Of a stretch of 49,916 nt of DNA, positions 44,577 to 49,916 are shown piece by piece. A program made the translations under genes and the position numbers. Below the pieces are notes generated by a model. The model was not told the DNA's origin, did no database searches, and saw only the letters and a list, made by a program, of their open reading frames with translations. Positions within the stretch are counted from its first letter, which is position 1, and each line of letters begins with the position of its first letter. The DNA comes from an uncultured Eubacteriales bacterium (GTDB taxonomy: Bacteria > Bacillota > Clostridia > Oscillospirales > Acutalibacteraceae): NCBI GenBank assembly GCA_949422855.1, contig CASPLG010000010.1, forward strand, positions 1-49,916. Direction: 5' to 3'.

Positions 44577-45632
44577 CTACCCCTTTATCAGTTTGACAAT
44601 GTCATTGTAAGTTATAAATAACATCAAAGCAATAAACAAAACAAACCCTAAAGCATGTATCCAACCCTCGTATTTAGTGCTCAGCGAAGTGCCAAGAATC
44701 ATTTCAAATACTATAAAAACCAGCCTTCCTCCATCAAGTGCCGGTAGGGGCAATAAATTAAACACACCAAGATTTATCGTTATCATCGCCATCATAGATA
44801 TAACACTACTTATTGCGAACATTACATTTATTTTTAATCCTTCATCAGTTGCTTTCCCAATTGCAGAAGCTATTCCGACAGGTCCGGACATATTGCTTAG
44901 CGAAAACCTCCCAGATACAATTCCTGCCAAGCTGCTCCAAACAATACGAACTGTTGAAACCGTATCAATAAATGTGTATCTAATAAGAGTCCATGGGGTT
45001 TTGTCGATAGTATCAACGTAAAAATCCACTTGTGTGCTCTTAGAATTATTTTTCCCCGGTAATACATTAAACTTCACGTTGTTCAGAGTAATTTTTTCGC
45101 CGCCACGATTAACATCTATATCAAAATCCTCTTTACCGTCAACAGTAAGGCTAAACATAAGGTCTTTATGCGAGTATGTTCTATAGCCATTTACGCAGAT
45201 AATTTCATCCCCAACCTCAAGACCGCTATGGTTAGATACCGAATTATCTGTAAACTTAGAAATGCGGGTAGATAAAAAATTTGTTTGCTGGCACAAAAGA
45301 ATAAACGTCATAAGGATACCAAGAAGTATATTCATTATGGCACCCGAAGAAATAATTATCATTCTTTTCCATGGCTCTTTCTTATTGAATGAATACTCTT
45401 CAGGACTTTCCTCATCTTCACCTTCCATAGCACAAAAACCGCCTATTGGAAAGATCCTTATAGAATAAAGTGTGTCTCCCCTCTTGACTTTGAATATTCT
45501 GGGACCCATACCGATTGCAAATTCATTTACCCTTACACCAAAAAGTTTTGCTGTAAAAAAATGCCCAAATTCATGAATAAATATAATTAAGTTAAATAAG
45601 ATTACAGCAAATATTATTATAAAAACGTTCAC
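44577..45632 (-). CDS. rseP: Site-2 membrane metalloprotease (RseP/RasP)
   Basis: Intramembrane zinc protease of 351 residues that cleaves membrane-bound anti-sigma factors and signal-peptide remnants. The HEFGH motif (His20, Glu21, His24) lies in the first membrane helix, a single PDZ domain spans about residues 120-200, and PLPALDGGRL supplies the third zinc ligand. GTG 45632 is preferred because AGGGAG lies about 8 bp upstream; GTG 45641 directly abuts that site. The gene sits between dxr and ispG, as in many Clostridia. Confidence 0.94.
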   Translation of the reverse strand: MNVFIIIFAVILFNLIIFIHEFGHFFTAKLFGVRVNEFAIGMGPRIFKVKRGDTLYSIRIFPIGGFCAMEGEDEESPEEYSFNKKEPWKRMIIISSGAIMNILLGILMTFILLCQQTNFLSTRISKFTDNSVSNHSGLEVGDEIICVNGYRTYSHKDLMFSLTVDGKEDFDIDVNRGGEKITLNNVKFNVLPGKNNSKSTQVDFYVDTIDKTPWTLIRYTFIDTVSTVRIVWSSLAGIVSGRFSLSNMSGPVGIASAIGKATDEGLKINVMFAISSVISMMAMITINLGVFNLLPLPALDGGRLVFIVFEMILGTSLSTKYEGWIHALGFVLFIALMLFITYNDIVKLIKG

Positions 45633-45659
45633 AAAATTCACTCCCTTTATAAGAATAAT

Positions 45660-46805
45660 TTACACATCTATTTTTCCGACATACTCTCTAGTAGCTTTAT
45701 CCGCATTTATTATATCATCAAATCCGGTTATTTCAAATTTAGAGACACTCATCATTGCACTTTTTACTATCTGGCTGATTTCGGTGAACCTTATTTTACC
45801 TTTTAAAAACAGTCTTACAGCTTCCTCATTCGCCGCATTTAAAATTACAGGTTCGCTCCCCCCCATCCTAATCGCTCGGCGGCATAAATTCATACACTCA
45901 GACAGACTATCCTCAGGTTTATGAAAAGTAAGGGATTTACCTGCTAAATTCAAAAAATTTGCACAGGACTCCAGTCTGTCCGGGTACGAAAACGCATACT
46001 GTATGGGAATTCTCATATCCGGTACCGCTAGCTGTGCGATAACGGAGCCGTCAGTATACTCCACCATAGAGTGAACTATACTTTCCCTATGTATCAGCAC
46101 TTTTATTTTGTCTTCGCCGATATCAAACAGATAAGCTGCCTCTATAATTTCTAAGCCTTTATTCATCATCGTTGCAGAGTCTACAGATATCTTAGGTCCC
46201 ATCCTCCAGTTAGGATGATTTAATGCCTGTTCAGGCATAACATTTTCCAAATCTTTTTGACTTTTGCCAAAAAAAGGACCACCTGAAGCCGTCAGAATTA
46301 AATTTTTAATCTGTCCCTTATCAGGGCAACCCTGCAAAGACTGAAAAACAGCACAATGTTCACTGTCAACCGGAAATATTTTAGTATTATTCTTTTTTGC
46401 ACAGTCAGCCACAAGCTCCCCACCGACGACTAAGGTCTCTTTATTTGCAAGTGCAACATCATTTCCTGAGCCAAGTGCACTGAGAGTAGGCTTAAGCCCT
46501 ATCATACCACTGAGTGCATTAAGAACAATGTCACATTCTTTAATTGATGCTATTTCGCATAGCCCATCTAGCCCCGTTAATATTTTAACCGATAAATCTC
46601 TTACCTTGCTTTGCAGCTCATATGCCTTTTCATCATTAAAAACCACTGCATATTCCGGCTTAAATTCTCTTATCTGATTTTCTAACAGATTTATATTACT
46701 TTTTGCGCTCAAAGCCAAAACATTTATATTAAATTTCCTTACTATGTCTAATGCCTGTAATCCGATGGATCCTGTAGAACCCAGTATTACCAGATTTTTT
46801 ATCAA
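45660..46805 (-). CDS. dxr: 1-deoxy-D-xylulose 5-phosphate reductoisomerase
   Basis: First committed enzyme of the MEP pathway, 381 residues. The NADPH loop is GSTGSIG (9-15); ALANKETLVVGG, VDSEHCAVFQ and LTASGGPFF are catalytic-domain motifs, and NHPNWRMGPKISVDSATMMN includes metal and substrate residues. The start is TTG at 46805 with AAAGGGGG at about 9-10 bp. The gene lies between cdsA and rseP in the operon. Length is normal. Confidence 0.96.
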   Translation of the reverse strand: MIKNLVILGSTGSIGLQALDIVRKFNINVLALSAKSNINLLENQIREFKPEYAVVFNDEKAYELQSKVRDLSVKILTGLDGLCEIASIKECDIVLNALSGMIGLKPTLSALGSGNDVALANKETLVVGGELVADCAKKNNTKIFPVDSEHCAVFQSLQGCPDKGQIKNLILTASGGPFFGKSQKDLENVMPEQALNHPNWRMGPKISVDSATMMNKGLEIIEAAYLFDIGEDKIKVLIHRESIVHSMVEYTDGSVIAQLAVPDMRIPIQYAFSYPDRLESCANFLNLAGKSLTFHKPEDSLSECMNLCRRAIRMGGSEPVILNAANEEAVRLFLKGKIRFTEISQIVKSAMMSVSKFEITGFDDIINADKATREYVGKIDV

Positions 46806-46820
46806 AAAATATTGCCCCCT

Positions 46821-47645
46821 TTACTGTAGAATCGGAATCAACCTCATAAATAAATAAGCATAAGGTGCCACAAATATAACGCTGTCAAATCTATCGAGAA
46901 CTCCCCCGTGTCCCGGTATAACATTGCCGAAGTCTTTAATATGACAATTTCTCTTTACGGCAGAAAAACAAAGGTCGCCAAGAGCTGAAATAGGAGAACC
47001 AATTAGTCCTAAAAATATCAGCGCTAAATAATTTATACCGTATTTATTATCTAACACTAAAGCATTGAATAAAAAACTTATTAAAATCAAAGATAAAACA
47101 CAAGTTATTATTCCTCCAACCACGCCCTCTATGGTCTTTTTGGGACTCACGTCCGGACAAAGTTTGTTTCTGCCAAAGCATTTTCCGAAAAAATAGGCAC
47201 CTGTGTCTGAAGTCCAAGCTATTGCGAGTGCAAGTAAAACGTAAAAGCCCCCCAATTCATGGCCATAGTCTCTTATTTCAACAATTTTGCTAAGCGATAT
47301 AGTAATAACCATTGTCAGCATATATACTAAGGCTATATCCCTAAGCTTTAATTTTTTGTTACACACTACCGTTCCCAACATAAATACAGTATACAAATAC
47401 CAACATGCCTGCCAAATAATATTTTCACCTATGATTGGCATTATTGGAACAAACATGATGGTGGGGACTGTCATACAAAAAATCTGTGTAACACCCATAG
47501 CAGTAAAAATCTCAATCATCGACAAAGCCGCAACCATGGCAACAAGGATATTCATTAGGAGCAAGAATCTCTCATTAAACAAAAGTATGGCAACAACGAG
47601 TATAGCACCTATAACTCCCGAAATTATTCTAAGTGACACCTTCAT
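46821..47645 (-). CDS. cdsA: Phosphatidate cytidylyltransferase
   Basis: Membrane enzyme of 274 residues that makes CDP-diacylglycerol for phospholipid synthesis. About eight hydrophobic segments are visible. The CDP-DAG synthetase signature is complete near the C terminus: SAVKRNCHIKDFGNVIPGHG followed by GVLDRFDS. The ATG at 47645 overlaps the uppS stop (ATGA), but GGAGGTG is so close that the GTG two codons later (47639) could be the true start. Confidence 0.95.
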   Translation of the reverse strand: MKVSLRIISGVIGAILVVAILLFNERFLLLMNILVAMVAALSMIEIFTAMGVTQIFCMTVPTIMFVPIMPIIGENIIWQACWYLYTVFMLGTVVCNKKLKLRDIALVYMLTMVITISLSKIVEIRDYGHELGGFYVLLALAIAWTSDTGAYFFGKCFGRNKLCPDVSPKKTIEGVVGGIITCVLSLILISFLFNALVLDNKYGINYLALIFLGLIGSPISALGDLCFSAVKRNCHIKDFGNVIPGHGGVLDRFDSVIFVAPYAYLFMRLIPILQ

Positions 47646-48376
47646 ACACCTCCAAAACGTCTGCTGCGTTTTGAATAAAGTTCTAAAATTCTGTTTAAAT
47701 CGTCTGTTTTAAAGTCCGGCCACAATTTATCCTCTACTATGTACTCAGCATATGCAGCTTGCCAAATAAGAAAATTAGATATTCTGAATTCACCGCTTGT
47801 TCTGATAACCAAATCAACATCCGGCTGTCCGCATGTGTACAAAAAATTTGAAAAAGTTTCCTTAGAAATATCAGACAGTGCAAGTTTTTTTTCAGAAACC
47901 TCTTTTGCTATTAATTTCACTGCATTGACAATTTCATCCTTGCCCCCGTAATTCATAGCTATGTTCAAAACCATGCCGCTACTGTCTTCTGACGCCGTTT
48001 CCACTTCATCAGCAAGAGTCCTAATTTCCTGAGGAAATCTTGACCTTTCTCCCAAAAACTTAATTTTTATATTCTCCTTCCGGAAGTCGCACAGTGCTTC
48101 TTCCAAGTACTGTTTAAATAGAGCCATCAGGGCCGTAACCTCATCGAAAGGTCTATTCCAATTCTCAGTTGAGAAAGCAAAAACCGTAAGATATTTTATC
48201 CCTATATTGCTGCAATGCCTTGTGATGGTTCTAAAAGTTTTTGCTCCTTCCCTATGTCCGAATTTTCTGGGAAGCCCTCTTTTTTTTGCCCACCTTCCAT
48301 TACCGTCCATTATGATGCCAATATGAACGGGTAAAATACCCTTATATGAAGTTTTTTTATTAAATATTAATCCCAT
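47642..48376 (-). CDS. uppS: Undecaprenyl diphosphate synthase
   Basis: cis-Prenyltransferase of 244 residues that makes the lipid carrier for wall polymers. Catalytic Asp24 lies in IGIIMDGNGRWAKKRG; FSTENWNRP and the C-terminal PDVDLVIRTSGEFRISNFL and WPDF are conserved substrate motifs. The ribosome site AGAGG is rather far (about 14 nt) from the ATG. It is coupled to cdsA by a 4-nt overlap. Confidence 0.96.
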   Translation of the reverse strand: MGLIFNKKTSYKGILPVHIGIIMDGNGRWAKKRGLPRKFGHREGAKTFRTITRHCSNIGIKYLTVFAFSTENWNRPFDEVTALMALFKQYLEEALCDFRKENIKIKFLGERSRFPQEIRTLADEVETASEDSSGMVLNIAMNYGGKDEIVNAVKLIAKEVSEKKLALSDISKETFSNFLYTCGQPDVDLVIRTSGEFRISNFLIWQAAYAEYIVEDKLWPDFKTDDLNRILELYSKRSRRFGGV

Positions 48377-48396
48377 ACAAAATTACTAAGCCTCTT

Positions 48397-48951
48397 TTAT
48401 ATACTCATCACTTCAGCAGACTTATTATTGCAAAGCCGTTCTATTTCCGCTATTGCACCATTAGTAATATCCTGGATCTTTTTCTCTCCACTTCTAAGTT
48501 CGTCTTCAGTTATCTCAGAATTCTTATTCATTTTTTTTAACTTATCCATAGAATCTCTCCGGATGGAACGTATGGCAATTTTAGAATTTTCTGCTTTTTC
48601 GGTGACATCTTTTACAATATTTTTTCTCATATCTTCGTTTAACTGTGGAAAAATTAATCTTATAACTTTTCCATCGTTTTGCGGGTTTATTCCTATATCT
48701 GACTTCTGTATAGCCTTTTCTATGGGGCTTACTAAAGATATGTCCCATGGCTGCACCACAAGAACTCTGGCCTCAGTGACAGCTATCGAAGCAACTTGGC
48801 TAATCGGGGTCGCAGTTCCATAATAATCAACCGTAATCTTATCCAAAATAGATGGGTTAGCTCTGCCGGCTCTTATCTCCGCATATTCCTTATTGAGTAC
48901 ATCTATAGTCTTTTGCATATGTTTTTTTGTGTCTGAAAACAGATTTTCCAT
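48397..48951 (-). CDS. frr: Ribosome recycling factor
   Basis: A 184-residue RRF that, with EF-G, splits ribosomes after termination. The conserved segment EIRAGRANPSILDKITVDYY, the segment VQPWDISLVSPIEKAI, and the long helix RRDSMDKLKKMNKNSEITED are diagnostic. GGAGGA lies 8 bp before the ATG. It sits between pyrH and uppS as in many Bacillota. Confidence 0.97.
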   Translation of the reverse strand: MENLFSDTKKHMQKTIDVLNKEYAEIRAGRANPSILDKITVDYYGTATPISQVASIAVTEARVLVVQPWDISLVSPIEKAIQKSDIGINPQNDGKVIRLIFPQLNEDMRKNIVKDVTEKAENSKIAIRSIRRDSMDKLKKMNKNSEITEDELRSGEKKIQDITNGAIAEIERLCNNKSAEVMSI

Positions 48952-48974
48952 AAAAATTTTCCTCCAAAATTAGT

Positions 48975-49682
48975 TTAAGATTTTACTACAGTACCAATAC
49001 TTTCTCCGCATACCGCTTTAAATATATTACCAGGATCTTTTATACTAAACACAAGTATGGGAATATTGTTATCTCTGCACATTGAAATGGCGGTGCTATC
49101 CATAACCTGTAGGTTCTTACTCAACATCTCATCGAATGTAATCGAAGAATACTTTTTAGCACCCGGATTCTGCTTTGGATCACTGTCGTAAACTCCATCA
49201 GTATTAGTTGCCTTTAATATAACCTCGGCACCTATCTCAGCAGCCCTCAGAGATGCCGCAGTATCAGTAGAAAAAAACGGACTCCCGGTGCCGCACCCAA
49301 ATATAATAACACGCCCCTTTTCCAAATGTCGAACCGCTTTGTTCCTGAGATAAGGCTCTGCAATTTGCTGCATTGTAATCGCAGTCTGCACCCTGACGTC
49401 CAAACCCAGGTGTTCCAGAGTGTCAGCAATCGCCAAGGCATTTATCACCGTGGCCATCATTCCCATGTGGTCTGCACGGGTTCTATCCATTTTTCCGTTT
49501 GTCCTACCTCTCCAAAAATTCCCCCCACCAACGACAATTCCTAAGTGAGTACCTCCATCTACACACTTTTTAACAGCTTTGCCTATATCCGAGAGCACAG
49601 CAAAATCTATCCCCGATCCCTTTGAGCCTGCAAGTGCTTCTCCGCTGATTTTTAACAATACTTTTTTATAAGGGATACCCAA
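48975..49682 (-). CDS. pyrH: UMP kinase
   Basis: Amino-acid-kinase-fold enzyme of 235 residues converting UMP to UDP. The N-terminal [48 protein letters not shown] and the ATP-site [14 protein letters not shown] are typical. Start TTG 49682 follows GGAGGTGG (complement of 49689-49696); the ATG at 49715 precedes that site and would overlap the likely transcription start, so it is rejected. First gene of the long minus-strand operon; rpsB and tsf, which often precede pyrH, are not present within the last 230 bp. Confidence 0.95.
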   Translation of the reverse strand: MGIPYKKVLLKISGEALAGSKGSGIDFAVLSDIGKAVKKCVDGGTHLGIVVGGGNFWRGRTNGKMDRTRADHMGMMATVINALAIADTLEHLGLDVRVQTAITMQQIAEPYLRNKAVRHLEKGRVIIFGCGTGSPFFSTDTAASLRAAEIGAEVILKATNTDGVYDSDPKQNPGAKKYSSITFDEMLSKNLQVMDSTAISMCRDNNIPILVFSIKDPGNIFKAVCGESIGTVVKS

Positions 49683-49719
49683 AAAAAGCCACCTCCATTT
49701 ATTTGCAATCAACATTACT

Positions 49720-49748
49720 ATTTTACAATAATAAAAGCAGTATGTAAA
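49720..49748 (-). promoter_or_regulatory. Promoter of the pyrH-to-polC operon
   Basis: On the minus strand TTTACA (complement of 49743-49748) and TAAAAT (complement of 49720-49725) are 17 bp apart. Transcription would start about 30 bp before the pyrH TTG. The remaining 49749-49916 shows no gene. Confidence 0.65.
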
Positions 49749-49916
49749 TCCCCTTTGTACGGTAGCGTTAATTTAATGAATTGCAGCTGAAAAAGAAAAA
49801 ACGTGATTTATTATGTCTTAATTTATAGTGGATTGTTTGTTTGCTAGCTTACTATCGGAAAATTTAGTAGCCAAGCAAAAGGTCAACATATTAGCGATTA
49901 TTCCTACTACGTTTCC

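Noticed and set aside
1..49916. CRISPR arrays, tRNA or rRNA genes, prophage or insertion sequences
   Set aside because: No regularly spaced repeats, cloverleaf sequences, ribosomal RNA segments, integrase or transposase genes were found by reading both strands.

Overview
This AT-rich window looks like the chromosome of a spore-forming member of the Bacillota, most likely class Clostridia. Support comes from the spoIIAA-spoIIAB-sigF operon, an alpha/beta-type small acid-soluble spore protein, spoVAD, a SpoVD-type penicillin-binding protein with PASTA domains, Gram-positive PolC, AspRS followed by gatCAB, and frequent TTG and GTG starts. Genus cannot be assigned from the sequence alone. Nearly all of it is housekeeping DNA. 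I see no phage, insertion sequence, CRISPR array, tRNA or rRNA.

Layout. 1-2.9 kb: a diverged repeat copy, then valS with its own promoter and terminator. 2.9-6.6 kb: a sporulation block (spoIIAA-spoIIAB-sigF, a spore protein gene on the opposite strand, a lone spoVAD, a small lipoprotein). 6.6-9 kb: an XRE regulator divergent from an NSS-family sodium symporter. 9-13.1 kb, minus strand: an ABC-F ATPase, a frameshifted aroQ, a fused aroE-aroK and an unknown helical protein. 13.2-14.6 kb: a voltage-gated potassium channel gene bracketed by two inverted copies of a 139-bp non-coding repeat. 14.6-20.6 kb: alr, a secreted protein, then a shortened division cluster (rsmH, ftsL-like, spoVD/ftsI). 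20.6-29.4 kb: hinT, a phosphoribosyltransferase, comEC, holA, rnmV and a YhaO/YhaN (SbcD/SbcC-like) pair. 29.5-32.3 kb: an orphan solute-binding lipoprotein, an unknown small protein and a hemolysin III family protein. 32.4-38 kb: aspS-gatC-gatA-gatB and a RibU-like ECF S-component. 38-49.7 kb, minus strand: a tightly packed operon pyrH-frr-uppS-cdsA-dxr-rseP-ispG-polC and an AI-2E family permease, read from a good promoter at the right end.

How the genes fit together. SpoIIAA, SpoIIAB and SigF form the partner-switching module that starts forespore transcription; the spore protein and SpoVAD are products of the late forespore. Dxr and IspG supply isoprenoid precursors that UppS turns into the undecaprenyl carrier for the wall polymers crosslinked by SpoVD; Alr supplies D-alanine. 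AspRS with GatCAB probably makes Asn-tRNA and Gln-tRNA by transamidation.

Most notable. (1) A 139-bp repeat family whose three copies each lie upstream of a gene, with three element ends 15-18 bp from a -35 box, and with an internal hairpin that shows a compensatory change between two copies. (2) aroQ is split by a frameshifting lesion while the adjoining aroE-aroK fusion is intact. (3) SigF lacks the usual N-terminal segment. (4) ComEC has lost the metal-binding motif of its C-terminal domain. No clearly new multi-gene system was recognised; the repeat family is the best candidate for something undescribed.
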